From Mugil cephalus (taxonomy: Eukaryota > Chordata > Actinopteri > Mugiliformes > Mugilidae), in NCBI RefSeq assembly GCF_022458985.1, contig NC_061781.1:884001-948000 (forward strand): DNA of 64,000 nt. Reading direction: 5' to 3'. This document shows, one piece after another, positions 32,701 through 43,704 of this stretch. The notes below the pieces were generated by a model. That model made no database searches. It was not told where the DNA came from and saw only the letters and a program-made list of their open reading frames with translations. The position numbers and the translations under genes are program-made. The first letter of the stretch is position 1; each line of letters starts with the position of its first letter.

Positions 32701-33904
32701 GAAGATACTCATTGTTTGCAACAGGTTTCTATGAAATGTCCAAATCATGAAACAACCTGCTGCTGTCAACCAGATCCACCAGAGGGAGCTCAGCTGTACA
32801 TCTGCTGCAGCTGCTGATCTCTCTGGCAGTAAACAAAGGTTTTGGAGGTGAATAACCTCAGAGAACGTGCTGGCTGAACTCCCTTTGTGTTATCGTGGGT
32901 ATGGCGCTGTTCCAGTGAGCTGAGTGTCAGCACTAACAGCATCTGGCATGCTCCACGCTGTTCCTAGTAAATCCCCACTGAGTCATCAGCTGCTCGTCTT
33001 TGTCTGCAGGTTTAGGTGAGCTTGGCGAACCCCCTGTGTGAACTGACATCCAGGCACAGCAGAGGGAAACAGACTCAAGAAACCTGCAACTCAAGATGTG
33101 TAGTGAATCAAGGTTCTTTTAGGCTACTGTTATTCCCCAGAGCAGTGATTCCCAATCTGTGGGCCGTGGTGAAGTTATTACAAGTGGGCCACCAAATCAT
33201 TTCATCTGATGTTTGGGTTTTGGTTGTGTTATTACTTATTACATTATGAGCCTTACTGGTGCTGCTCATAATGTAATAATAGCTCATGATGTAATAATGG
33301 CTCATACTGTGATAAAAGTGTTTTATATAAAAGTGTGCATTATCATCATTTTTACCTCTTTCATTTCTGCAGGGGTGAAAGGAAAGCTTTCACCTCTGTG
33401 TCTCTGTCACAGTTTCTGCAAAACTTAGATGCAAATACCCCTGCCTCCAATACATATGCATAACAAGGAAGAGAAGCCTAATTGGTCAAAATTGCACACA
33501 CTGACAACGAATAAGTACTAGGGGAGGTCTGTGTTTGACTATGATTTGTACATAGGTGGCGTGACAGGAACCAACTCAAAAGTCAGCAGGAGAAGAGGGT
33601 AAATTAGGGAAGAAGGGGGACTGCAGTTCATTTAGCTTAAAAGAGCATTTTCTTAACTGTTACAATAAATATAGGACACAATAATAAGTGAACACTCTTT
33701 CCTTCCATGCCACCTGAAGAAGACCTTCCAGTTGCTTTTATTTATATTATTATATTAAGAATATAAATCCAAATAAATTTGACCATAAATTATAGCTGCC
33801 AACAAAACTCAAGTTTAGGGGGCTCCATTTGTCAATGACTGTTTCAGTGTTCACTCAGATCAAGGCTCGAAGAGTGACTGTGATTATTATCATTTTGTTT
33901 TTTT
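32701..33904. other. Unassigned sequence with a small tandem repeat
   Basis: CAGTGATTCCCAATCTGTGG at 33142-33161 resembles the end of a Charlie-type hAT element, but no partner end was found. About 33250-33316 carries three roughly 21-bp units of CTCATAATGTAATAATAG type. No gene was seen. Confidence 0.45.
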
Positions 33905-34130
33905 TACTTCTCCGGGTACTCCAGTTTCCTCCCACCTTCCAAAGACATGCCTGTCAGTTTGATTTGTGATTCAAATTGTTTGTCTGTGTGTGTTAGCCCT
34001 GCAATGGACTGATGATCTGTCCAGGGTGTACCCCGCCTCTGACATCTCTCTGCCAATGACAACCGAGATAGGCACCAGCAACCCCCGCAACCCTAGTGAG
34101 GATAAGCGGTTGTAGAATGTAGATGATGAC
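33905..34130 (+). repeat. High-copy fish repeat, plus orientation, without tail
   Basis: Contains CCAAAGACATGCCTG, GTCCAGGGTGTACCCCGCCT and CCCCCGCAACCCTAGTGAGG. Same family as 22560-22830. Confidence 0.75.
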
Positions 34131-34134
34131 TTCT

Positions 34135-34869
34135 CTCCTGCTTGAACTGTCCCCTTACCGTGGTGGACCCTTGGGGCTATGCTGTCCGGGGCATTTTGCC
34201 CCCTACCCCAAAGGGTCAGACAGAGAACGGTTCAGAAGGCCCTGAATGGGAGATTACCATGGCCCCACCCTGGAGGAAGGCCAGGGGCTGGGGCCCATGT
34301 GCGAGCGCCTGGTGGCCAGGCTTTTGCCCATAGGGTCCAGCTAGTCCAGCCTGAACTGGATGCATGGGGTCTCCTCCCTGTGGGCCCGTCACCCACAGAA
34401 TGTCCAGGAAGTCTCAAAAGTTCTCAAGGGGGATGACCCATAGGCTGACAAGACATGGTGGGCCGCTCTGGAGAATGGTTGGGAGGCCAGGGAGATGCGG
34501 CGGACCACTCCAGAGGACGGCTGGGAAGATGTAGCAAGGTGCTCCGGAGGATGGCCAGGAGGCTGGGAAGACGTGGCAAGGTGCTTTATAGGACAGACAG
34601 GAGGCCGAGAAGACGTGGCAAGGTGCTCTGGAGGACGGCTGGGAGGCCTGGAAGATTTGGCAAGGCATTCTGGATCGGGGCTGTGGATTGCCAGTGTGCT
34701 GACTGGCTCAGGTTTGGGGATCGGGAACAGGGATTGCTGCGAGGGGCCGGGTCCGAAGTAGAGGCACTAGGATCGCTGTGGAGGGCCGGCTCTGATGCGC
34801 AGGCACTGGGATCGCTGTGCGGGGACCGGGTCCGAGGTGCAGGCACTGGGGCTGCTGAGGCAGGGAAGG
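34135..34869. repeat. GC-rich tandem-repeat tract of unknown origin
   Basis: Unlike its AT-rich surroundings. Two tandem arrays are visible: about four units of roughly 50 bp around GAAGACGTGGCAAGGTGCTC (34500-34670), and about three units of roughly 48 bp around GCACTGGGATCGCTGTG (34740-34860). All six frames stay open for long distances, so the open frames (for example 141 codons from 34455) are not evidence of a gene. It is followed directly by an LTR-like fragment at 34870, so it may be the internal or U3 part of a retroelement. Confidence 0.6.
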
Positions 34870-35150
34870 CAGGGCTGTAACACATGAGGGCTGAGGGATG
34901 ACCAGACACAGGTGAGATGCATGATAATCAACAGGGGTGAAACCAATGAACAATCAAGGGACACACGAGGAAACACAGACAGGAAATCCAGAACAAAATA
35001 AAACAAGAAATACAAAACACAATACAAGACTTAATCATGACAAAAACGCGAGGCAAGAAAGGCAGGAAAGTAAGAAACTTGACAAAATTACACAGGAAAC
35101 ACAAAACATGACACAGACAGAAATGACAAAACAAGAAGATTGCCAAAGTG
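34870..35150 (-). mobile_element. LTR-like fragment, relative of 59080-59330
   Basis: GCAGGGCTGTAACACATGAG, then GGGCTGAGGGATG and ACACAGGTGA, align with 59110-59160, where the equivalent is GCAGGGCTATAAATACACAT. The complement there has a TATA-like TGTATTTATAGCCC. The shared block suggests a repeated LTR in minus orientation. Confidence 0.45.
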
Positions 35151-35154
35151 TGGC

Positions 35155-36178
35155 CATTTCTATCTCAAGCCAACACAGAGACACTAATCCATGCAATCCA
35201 TTTTATCACCTGCAGAATTGATTATTGTAATGCTCTTCTGTCTGGTCTCTCAAGGAAAAGTATTGCTCCACTGCAGCTTCTCCAGAACTCAGCTCCATAA
35301 GTTTTGACGAGGAGCAGAAAGAGAGCACACATTACATCAATTTTAAAATCTCTGCACTGACTACCTGTCATTTTTAAAGCTTTTAATGGTCTTGGTCCTA
35401 ATTATTTATTATTTATTATGATTTATTTATGAATTATTTATCTGATTTGCTTTTCTTCAGGCAGCAGCCTTTTAATTACTCCAGAAGTTTTAACCAAAAC
35501 ATATGGTGAGGCCTCCTTTTACCATTATGGTAAATGGTCTTGCTCTTATATAGTGCTTTTCTATCTACTCAAAGGCGCTCAAAGCGCTTTTACAGTCAGA
35601 GACACATCCACCCATTCGCTGACACACGCACACACACATTGACACACCAGTGCCAGTTGCATTGGGAGCAACTGGGGGTTCAAGGACACCACTAACCCTT
35701 TGGTTCATGGACAACCCGCTCTATCTACTGGGCCATAGCCGCCCCAAATGGTTATGGTCCCCGCTTGTGGAACAGTCTGCCCGAGGACCTGAGGAAAACA
35801 GACAATGTGGACATTTTTAAAAGCAAAGACCTACCTTTTTAGTCTTGCTTTCAACTGAATTTTATTTTTCTTTTAGTCTAATTATTTATTGAATTTTATT
35901 TATTTTATCATTTTATATTTTTCTGACTTTTAACTGAACTTTCAGTCTGGTTATTAAGTTATTTTTATTGTATTTTTATTTATTTAATATTTGATCTTTT
36001 TAGTCTGACTTTTAACTTATTTGTGTATGCGTGTGTCTACATGTGTGTTTACATACGTGTGTGTTCTCTTGGGTCTATTGTTTTTTGTTTTTGTTTCATG
36101 TAAAGCACTTTGGACTGCATCTTTTGTATGAAGGGTGCTCTATAAATAAAAGTTGTTTGATTGATTGATTGATTGATT
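35155..36178 (+). mobile_element. CR1/L2-like LINE C-terminal and 3' end, carrying a SINE-like insertion
   Basis: Across frames the plus strand reads DYCNALLSGLSRKSIAPLQL, LQNSAP and HWLPVIFKAFNGLGPNY-like sequence (35215-35410), then after the insertion NGPRLWNSLPEDLRK-like sequence (35750-35800). It ends with AGCACTTTGGACTGCATC, TATAAATAAAAG and a (GATT)n tail at 36159-36177. The orientation and blocks match the reverse-transcriptase C-terminus of a LINE, decayed by stops. Confidence 0.8.
35532..35752 (+). mobile_element. SINE-like insertion
   Basis: The inserted block is flanked by AAATGGT on both sides (35532-35538 and 35746-35752), a possible target duplication. It contains CTTATATAGTGCTTTTCTAT, CAAAGCGCTTTTACAG and GTGCCAGTTGCATTGGGAG. 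An inverted relative is at 54296-54505. No tRNA-like promoter boxes could be confirmed. Confidence 0.65.
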
Positions 36179-36231
36179 TAAGTTTTTCTCTTAGGGTACA
36201 GTCCTCTTCAAAATCTCATTTATACTATATA

Positions 36232-37956
36232 CCATATTTTCTGGACTATAAGTCGCTCCAGAGTACAAGTCGCACCAGCCATAAAATGCATAATAAAGAA
36301 GGAAAAAACATATATAAGTCGCACTGGAGTATAAGTCGCATTTTTGGGGGAAATTTATTTCATAAAATCCAACACCAAGAACAGACATGTCATCTTGAAA
36401 GGCAATTTAAAATAAAAATAGAATAGAGGCAACATCAGGCTGAATAATTGTACAGTATGCTTACGTTACATGACACAACTGAGAACGTGCCGCCTGGTAT
36501 GTTAACATAACATATTAAGAGTTATTCAGATAACTATAGCATAAATAACATGCTAAGAAGTTTAACAAACCGTCCGTGTCACTCCAAATAACTAAAATCC
36601 AATCAAATCTTCATCCTCGGTGTCACTTTTAAACAACTCCGCTAACTCCGGAGGTAGAAGATGCGGCGCTTCCTCTTCTACATCGCTTACGTCAGACTCA
36701 TCCTCAGTTGCAGTTCCAAGTATTCCAGCCTTTCTGAATCCTGACAGAATGGTTTCGGTTGTCACCGAAGCCCATGCTTTGTCGATCCATCCAATGACAT
36801 CCAGGAAAGTTGCACGGTGCATTCTCCCGGTTGCCGTGAAGCTGTGCTCTCCATCCATCATCCACTGCTCTCACAGGTTACGCAAGACTGCCTTAAAGCT
36901 CCTATTCACAGAGATATCAAGAGGCTGGAGTATTTTGGTTAAGCCTCCAGGGATGATGGCAGGTATGGAGTTGAACATTTTTAATTTATTTTTGAACTGT
37001 GGCGTGATGTGCGCTCGCATGCTGTCCATCACAAGCAGAGCTTTGCGTGCTCTAAAGAAGCCATCCGGACGCTTAGTGTAGCACTTTGTAAGCCATAAGT
37101 TCATAATTTCTTGATCCATCCACCCTTTCTCATTCACGGCGACTGCAACCCAGGGGGAGTGGATTTTTGGCATAGTTTTTCGTTTGAAAATGACCATTGG
37201 TGGCAATTTTGATCCATCTCCACAACATGCCAGCACCACTGTGAAGTGTGATTTCTCATGACCAGTTGTTACTATATTCCCACTCTTTTGCCCTTTCTCT
37301 GCAACACTTCGGCCCATGGGAATGTCAAACGTGAGGGGGACCTCGTCCATGTTAATAATATGATCCGGTGTCACGTTGTGCTCACTTACATGCTTTTCAA
37401 TGAACTCACGGAAACTGTCGGCCTTGACTTGGAAGTCTGCCGGCAGTTTTTGGGACATCGTTGTCCTTGCTCTGATAGAGAGGCGATTGCGTTGCATGAA
37501 GCGATAACACCAAGAAGGTCCTCCTGCAAAGTCATTTATATTCATCTCCTTGGCAAATACTCGGGCTTGGAGATGCAACTGTACTGTTGACAAGCCTCTC
37601 CCGGCAGCACGTTGTTCAAGCACCTATGTACGAACTTGTTCCTCTAGCTGTGGCCACCTAGCTTTTAGCCCGCGATTAGCTTTTTTTGTTTTCTTCATTC
37701 CAGTAAGAATAACCTCCGCTTTTCGCCAGTCCCTTACGAGTTTCTCGCTAACTCCAAACTTTCTTTCTGCTGCTCGATTACCGTTTTCGGCTGCATATTT
37801 TACTATTTGCAGCTTGTAACCTGCAGGATATGATTTTCTTTTTGGTGCCATTTTTGTTAAGCCCTTCTCAGTTGTTTTTAAAAGTTACTGCCAATGTTGA
37901 AATTAAAAACTATGAAAAAAAACGGGACTTATAGTCTTATAGTCCGGAAAATACGG
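36232..37956 (-). mobile_element. pogo/Tigger-like transposon, 1,725 bp, nearly complete
   Basis: The ends are inverted repeats: CCATATTTTCTGGACTATAAG at left against the complement of CTTATAGTCCGGAAAATACGG at right (two mismatches in 21). TA dinucleotides flank both ends (36230-36231 and 37957-37958). Subterminal AAGTCGC-type motifs repeat near the left end. The transposase lies between on the minus strand with two premature stops. Size and layout fit a Tc2/pogo-type element. Confidence 0.93.
36592..37851 (-). pseudogene. pogo-like (CENP-B/DDE_1) transposase with two nonsense codons
   Basis: The single frame has 419 sense positions with TAG at codon 76 (37624-37626) and TGA at codon 327 (36871-36873). 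No frameshift is seen. Residues about 1-60 form a helix-turn-helix (YPAGYKLQIVKYAAENGNRA, then KFGVSEKLVRDWRK). Residues about 77-140 form the CENP-B-type DNA-binding domain (FAGGPSWCYRFMQRN). The catalytic residues are D169 in NMDEVPLTF, D276 in LLVMDSMRAH and D312 in ILQPLDISVN, giving the DD35D arrangement of pogo elements. An acidic tail (DESDVSDVEEEAP, SDTEDEDL) closes the protein. It is dead as read, but only two substitutions away from an open frame, so it is a recent casualty. Confidence 0.93.
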
Positions 37957-37958
37957 TA

Positions 37959-38409
37959 CACAGTAATGTGTCTGCCAGTTGTGTTTACAGAAGAACAGAT
38001 TGGAGTACAGAGGAGTTGTCCTTGGTTTATTTAAATATCCACTTTCCCATCTCCCTTTCTGTGAATGTCTCCAGCCTGGAGTTGCATGTTTGCATGTGAT
38101 TCGACAAAATCTTCAGCTTGTTGGTGGTGTTGTTGCCCTTGCTTGAAATTATGATGCTGCATGAGTTGCACATTGTGCTGTTACAGTCCCTTCTGGAGAA
38201 GTGAAGCCACTTTTGACCATTTCAATCTCACTGCCATCGCGTCTTCCTTGATGTCACTTGAGCATCACATGATGTGAATGACATGCTTCCACAAAGATTC
38301 TTCTTCTTCTTTTGTTTTATGGCAGTTGACAAACAGCTTTTAGATGCATTACCACCACCATCTGGAGTGGGATGTAAAGAGTTGGCACAAAAAGGGAATC
38401 AAAAAGCAT
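37959..38409. other. Unassigned sequence
   Basis: No gene or repeat was recognised. Confidence 0.4.
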
Positions 38410-39185
38410 GAAGGCCAATGATACTGATGAATTTAACCAGTTGGAACCGGTTATCGATGCCCATCTCTACCCAACATGTTCTTGACCCTCTGCACCACGC
38501 TCTTGACCCTCTGGGAGTGGAGGATGCCATCCTCTTCTTACTCCACCAGTCCCTCTCTCACCTGGACCAAGGCAGTGGTGCTGTGAGGATTACATTTATG
38601 TGCACTGTATGTGCAGAATATCTATAATCATCCCATCTGGCCTCAATAACTTCAGATCGGTTGCACCGACGTCACACATCATGAAGGTCCTAGAGAGACT
38701 TGTCCTGGCTCAGCTGAGACCCCTGGTCGCCCCTGTCTTGGACCCTCTTCAGTTCACATATCAGCTTCATGTTGGTGTGGATGATGCTGTTATCTACCTG
38801 CTGCAGCGAGCTCACTCTTACCTGGATGGTGGGAAGGGCACTGTGAGGATCATGTTCTTTGATTTCTCCGGTGCTTTTAACACCATTCAGCCCTTTCTGA
38901 TGAGTGAGTGAGTGAGTGGAGACATTTGTCTGAGTGAGGGACAGGAGGACATTGGATAAACTGCTCTCCATTATGGACAATCCATCCCATCCAATACACC
39001 AAACTTTAAGGGTCAGAGGAGCTCATTCCAGTCCAGCAGACTGATTCAGGTCCGCTGCCATAGTGAACACTGCAGACCTTACTTTTTTCCTTATTCTATC
39101 CAGCTGTATAACAGCTCATCTTTTTGTGTCAAATAAGCTACTATGATCAATTAATTTCCCTTGTGGACCATTAAAGTCTGTCTAA
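38410..39185 (+). mobile_element. LINE remnants with duplicated reverse-transcriptase piece and joined C-terminus
   Basis: Two partial copies of one reverse-transcriptase segment follow each other: HALDPLGVEDAILFLLHQSL (38490-38560) and APVLDPLQFTYQLHVGVDDA, then VIYLLQRAHSYLDGGKGTVR (38730-38850). After GAFNTIQP the sequence jumps within about 60 bases to RRTLDKLLSIMDNPSHP (about 38938-38990), the C-terminal signature. The middle of the enzyme is missing. It ends with CCATTAAAGTCTGTCTAAGT. Confidence 0.75.
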
Positions 39186-39880
39186 GTCTAACTATGCCAT
39201 GGCGCTTTAAGCATCATGTCGACTAGTCACTGATCACGTGACAATAACAACATGGACGCCTCCTAGAAGAAAAGTAGGGAGCCCAGTGGGTAATTGCAGC
39301 AAACTAGCAGCAGTTCATCACGTGTGGGAATACTACACCAAAGATGAGACCCATTGTACTGTGGGATGTCAGTTCTGAAATACAACTAAAGTACTACTGC
39401 AATACACACCTGAAAAGGCATCTGCTAGTGAGGAACAGTCCAAATCATGTGGACAACAGTTAATTAACAACTTCACCAAATGTCCTGTGGTGACAGAGAG
39501 AAGGAGGAAGCACATCAACAATTTGTCACATTTATTAGACCTTCATCTGCAATAACTCAGCTACACTATCCCATCTAATAACACACTGTGGAGTACTATT
39601 AAATGCTAGTGATGGTGCTAAGTTGCAGACTGTTTTTATAAGGGCTATACACATCTGTAGCTCACAGTATGTAGCACATGAGCTGACTGCAGATGTATTC
39701 AGGTAAAGAATATGTATAGATTTAATTAATTTCTCTATTTTTATTAGTGACATCATCAGAGACTATTCAGTGTTCACTTGACTTTCATAACAGAACAGTC
39801 AACTTTAAAAAGTCTGGAGTCATGCAGCCCATCACAGATACATGTACTGTATATTTAACTTGACAGACAAGTGTTAGAAT
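39186..39880. other. Unassigned intergenic sequence downstream of the gamma-S-like gene
   Basis: No gene or named repeat was recognised. Confidence 0.45.
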
Positions 39881-39888
39881 TAAAGTAT

Positions 39889-39894
39889 TTTATT
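39889..39894 (-). terminator. Poly(A) signal of the gamma-S-like gene
   Basis: AATAAA on the minus strand, 15 bases after the stop codon. Confidence 0.75.
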
Positions 39895-39909
39895 GGAATG
39901 CTCTACATT

Positions 39910-40577
39910 TCACAGCTGCATGATTCTTCTGATGGAGCCCACGGTGGCTCTCACAGCCCCCCACTCCAAGTGGTGTCGATACTCTCCTTTCTCCAGGAGG
40001 TACTGGCGACCACTGAAGTTGGGATGTTCAAAGAAGACCCAGGACCCGTCCAGGACTTTGCAAGACTGGACTTCTTGTCGGAGCCATTTCTCCAACAAGG
40101 ACTTCATGTTTTTTGTAAGCTCCAGAGATTGGCCATCAAAGTTTGGCTGGTCAAACAGCCTCAGCTTGTGCGGCCCTTGGACCTGAAAGAGAATAAATGT
40201 GTTGAGTTTGAGAAAATGTTAATTTTTATTTTTCCTTTGCAGTGTAGACTTACATTTTTGATGATTCTGCAGGATCGCACGCAGTCATTGAAGCCCATCC
40301 AGTGGCAGTAGTTGTTGTACTCTCCTGGACCAATCACATACTGGTAGCCCATGAAGTTGTTGCGCTCATATAAGACCCACCAGCCTCCTTCTACTTTGAC
40401 CGAGTTGCATCGATGGATGAAGCCTTGCAGATCCACTGAATCCCCTTTGCAGTCGTAGGACTTTCCTTGGAAGTCCCGGTCCTCATAAAACACAATCTAG
40501 AAAGAACAGAAACATGAACTTTATTAACTTGCATCTGTGTTTGCAGAAATTCTGCGGTGAATTATTACCTTCTCCAT
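39910..40577 (-). CDS. crygs: Gamma-S-like crystallin, three exons, 174 residues
   Basis: A structural protein of the eye lens. Exons on the minus strand: 40577-40569 (MEK), 40496-40254 (81 codons, first Greek-key domain) and 40182-39910 (90 residues plus stop, second domain). Introns of 72 and 71 bases have GT...AG ends (GTAATA and GTAAGT donors, TCTAG and TTTCAG acceptors). This is the exon plan of gamma crystallins. Each domain keeps the folding tryptophans (GGWWVLYERNNF, HWMGFNDCVRSC; GSWVFFEHPNF, LEWGAV). QSCKVLDGSWVFFEHPNF, then GRQYLLEKGEYR, is closest to gamma-S as I recall it. Only five methionines are present, unlike the gamma-M genes nearby. It points away from them. The paralogue name is less certain than the family. 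Confidence 0.92.
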
Positions 40578-40620
40578 CTGTAGTGCTTGAAATACAGCAG
40601 CTCGTAATCTGCGCACTACT

Positions 40621-40627
40621 CTTTATA
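40621..40627 (-). promoter_or_regulatory. TATA box of the gamma-S-like gene
   Basis: TATAAAG on the minus strand, 44 bases before the start codon, so transcription would begin about 15-20 bases before it, giving a short leader as usual for crystallins. Confidence 0.7.
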
Positions 40628-40629
40628 CA

Positions 40630-41896
40630 GTGCAGAGACAATACTGCCAAATGCGTGGTTAGCAGTGCATTTAATAGTTATTACAATTCAAATATTCATC
40701 TAGAGTTTGCCCATTGTTCTTACTCACTGGATTGCTTTTCCACACACAATGGTTGTTTAGCAGTGCCAAGAATCGAAACCAACTCAGTGCAAATGGGTCT
40801 GAAGCTCAACAGCGCATGTGACTTGTCTTTATATATATGAGAAGCTCAGAGGAGTTTAATGCAGTTTGTATTTTTGTAGCATTTACCGCTGATTTCTGTT
40901 TATAGACTTTGAACACAGTCTCTCACAATTTAGTATCACAACAAAACAACAATGTTTTCCCTTCTGTCATCTGCTTCTGGTTATATGACATCATTTGTAT
41001 TATTGACTTATTGATTGATTGATTGATTTTTAAAATGGGACAGTTCATATTAATGAGCATTTACATGTGAATATGAGAGATTATAGCCATACAGCTAATT
41101 TCCATCTCAAGTCCTATTGGCAGGTGAATAATGGAAAAAACAAGCATACATAACATACAACAGCAGAGACACAGACAAAAGCTGGACAATTAAAATTTGA
41201 TTAAAATTTTGATTAAAATTTGCATGACTTGCAAATATCGCTTTGTTGATATACGTACATATCCCTAACTCCATTACACATATTTACACTATAAATGTCC
41301 CTTCAACACTATTGCACATATCCCATTATCACTATTGCGCATTAAGATATTATTGAGAGCTTGAGAGTCATTTAATTACTCATAGCAGCCGTCAACTCTT
41401 GGGCAGCTTGCCTTTTGTCTTATGCATGAACACAATCTACTTTATCTAAGAGTTCTGCTTCTGTTGCAGACAGTAAATAATAGTATGTGACTGATGTGGA
41501 TTGTAGAGTATTTTTGCAAGTCTGTTGTCTAGGAAGTGGGACTCTTTGGTCTCAAGCTATGTTTCCAGACGCTACTCCACAGCTCCCCTTCCCCTCTCCC
41601 TCCGCTGTGCCGCCACAGAATCAACATTCTTAGTTTCAATGCCACTTCTCTCTTCCAATGACATGATTGCCCATGTTCTCTGAGTAAATTATTCCTCACA
41701 TCTAGAATCCTTCATGACATACTGCCTTCATCTGGGACTAAGATGCTGCTTCTCTAAAATCCAAAATATGTAATTGCATAATCTCTTGTTCCTTCTACAA
41801 ATATCAATCTTAAATGATTACTATTAAACTGGTTATGTTAATAAGTTTTAAATAACATCTAATATTCATCAAACTGTACAACGACATACTATATAT
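40630..41896. other. Unassigned sequence upstream of the gamma-S-like gene
   Basis: No gene was recognised. A (TTGA)n-type stretch near 41005-41025 followed by ATGGGACAGTTCATATTAAT resembles a LINE 3' tail. Confidence 0.45.
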
Positions 41897-42148
41897 CACC
41901 ACGCAAGAGCAGAACTCCCGGAACTTGAAGGCCTCAAACTGACAGGCAATCCTCAACCCACTCTGTCGCCTGACCTTTAAAGTCCTGCTTGTTATAGAAC
42001 CTGATCCAGGGCCTTCTATACACCCTTGAAAGTGTCATATCAGAGACTTAATTCTCCTGAAATTGTGTTAGCACTTAATCATTTGAGTTACTTTCTGTGT
42101 TAACTTTTAGATCACTTCTACAAATGGGCTTCTTGGCTCTTGTCTGAG
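41897..42148 (+). repeat. Direct duplication, copy 1 (about 250 bp)
   Basis: Runs from CACCACGCAAGAGCAGAAC to GGCTCTTGTCTGAG. It matches 44707-44954 with only scattered differences and one small gap near 41916. No coding sequence or family was recognised. Confidence 0.9.
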
Positions 42149-42626
42149 TTTTCTTTAATAATTGATTGCGAAAAACGAATATTTATGTGAATGTTAAAGA
42201 ACTTCTTAAAAGTAGACTAAAACTGGGCCAGGATCAGAAGCTTAGGAAGCCAGTTCGACGAGGGAGGGCTGACTATGGCTGGGCATTTGGCTTTTTCTCT
42301 GGGGTGGAGGCAAAGCCAAAACTCGCATTCTCAGCAGCCGCTGGGCTGAGGTGGGTCAGTGCTCCAAGAAAACGTCATGCTTGGGTTCTGCCAAACATTT
42401 GACACTCTGAACCTCTTTCAGACCCAGCACTCTCGATAGATGAGGCTGTCAGGGAACTAGCAGCAGCTACCACACCCACACTGGACAGAAGATTATAACA
42501 GACTAACTCTGCAGTCTGTGTGTGACTAATAAGTACAGCTGAAAGTAGGGGCAACACCCAAGTACACCTGCATCTAATTCATCCAGTCACTTGTGCAATA
42601 CACCACACCAAAACCGAAACTAATCA

Positions 42627-42662
<36 letters not shown>

Positions 42663-42689
42663 CTCCCATACCTCAATCACTGCAAAATT
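42149..42689. other. Unassigned sequence with a (CA)n microsatellite
   Basis: (CA)n at 42631-42659. No gene was seen. Confidence 0.5.
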
Positions 42690-43560
42690 GTATATTGTTT
42701 ATTTATTGTTTTATTTGGATCTCCATTGGCTGCAGCAGAACTGCAGCTATTCTTCCTGGGGTCCGACATATACAGTAATACAGTACAAGACAAAATTTTA
42801 AAGAAAAAAACAGACAAACATACAAATACAAAATATGTATAAAATAAAAAATAAAAAAATGGCTCTGTACATTATTGTTCTTTTACTGCAGTTCGTCTTT
42901 ATTTTTGGCAGTGAAAACTTTGCACTGGCTGCATGTCTCGTTGTATAAATATGATTGTCTGAACTATAGTGTAGTTTTTTGTATAGAACTTATGGGGTGT
43001 TTGTTCTGGATACATTTCTTCCAAATATTTCCAAATATCGGTAATGAATAAAACAATCTATCACCAACCATCAACCAACCAAGATTTCTATGCATTTTAA
43101 ATATGTTAGTTCTGAGATCACAACCCAGGACAATGCAAATTGTTCTATTTCGCACTTTTTTTAAGTTTATTAATTATATATGCTGTAACGTTTGACCAGA
43201 CCATGGGGCAGTAGTCAAGATTTGACAGAAATAAAGCCTGTATTATTAGTTTAATTGATTTTGGTGATAAATATGCTTTGTGTCTTCTGATGATAGAAAT
43301 GCCACTTCCCATTTTATTAACAACCATGTTTATGTGTTTTCCATGTAAGTTTGTCATCAATAACAACTCCCAGCAGCTTGGTCTCCTGCACCTGATTGAT
43401 ACATACTTCTTTGATTTTCAGATCGAACTGAGGATTTTTACTAATGTTGTGGTGCGAGCCAATTACCATACAGTTGGTTTTGGATACATTTAACACAAGT
43501 TTGTTGCAGTTAACCCACAACTGCTTTTAACTCAAAACCGCATTTAGGCTCCCGTCATTG
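42690..43560 (-). mobile_element. 5'-truncated LINE, reverse-transcriptase C-terminal half
   Basis: The tail is at the left (complement of TTATTTGGATCTCCATTGGC). The minus strand reads WVNCNKLVLNVSKTNCMVIG (about 43460-43520), KLLGVVIDDKLTWKTH, then HINMVVNKMGSGISIIRRHK, LSPKSIKLIIQALFLSNLDY (43190-43290), and IVLGCDLRTNIFKMHRNLGW. These are late blocks of a jockey/CR1-group reverse transcriptase. The family differs from the L2-like copies by its tail. Two or three frameshifts are present. Confidence 0.82.
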
Positions 43561-43704
43561 TCCTCATATCAGCAAAATAGTTTCAGAAGTCAGATTTAAT
43601 GATGAGTGCTTGATTGCCTTCTTCTCTTGAAATTTCCAGAATTTTAGAAGCTGCTGTCCTAGAACTGTGATCATACAGAAGGATCCTGTGGTTGGAGAGC
43701 TGAG

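Noticed and set aside
34455..34909. Long open frames on both strands (141 and 107 codons)
   Set aside because: They come from GC-rich tandem repeats that leave all frames open; there is no start context, domain or splice structure.
35532..35752. A tRNA gene within the SINE-like repeat
   Set aside because: I could not find credible A and B boxes or a cloverleaf fold.
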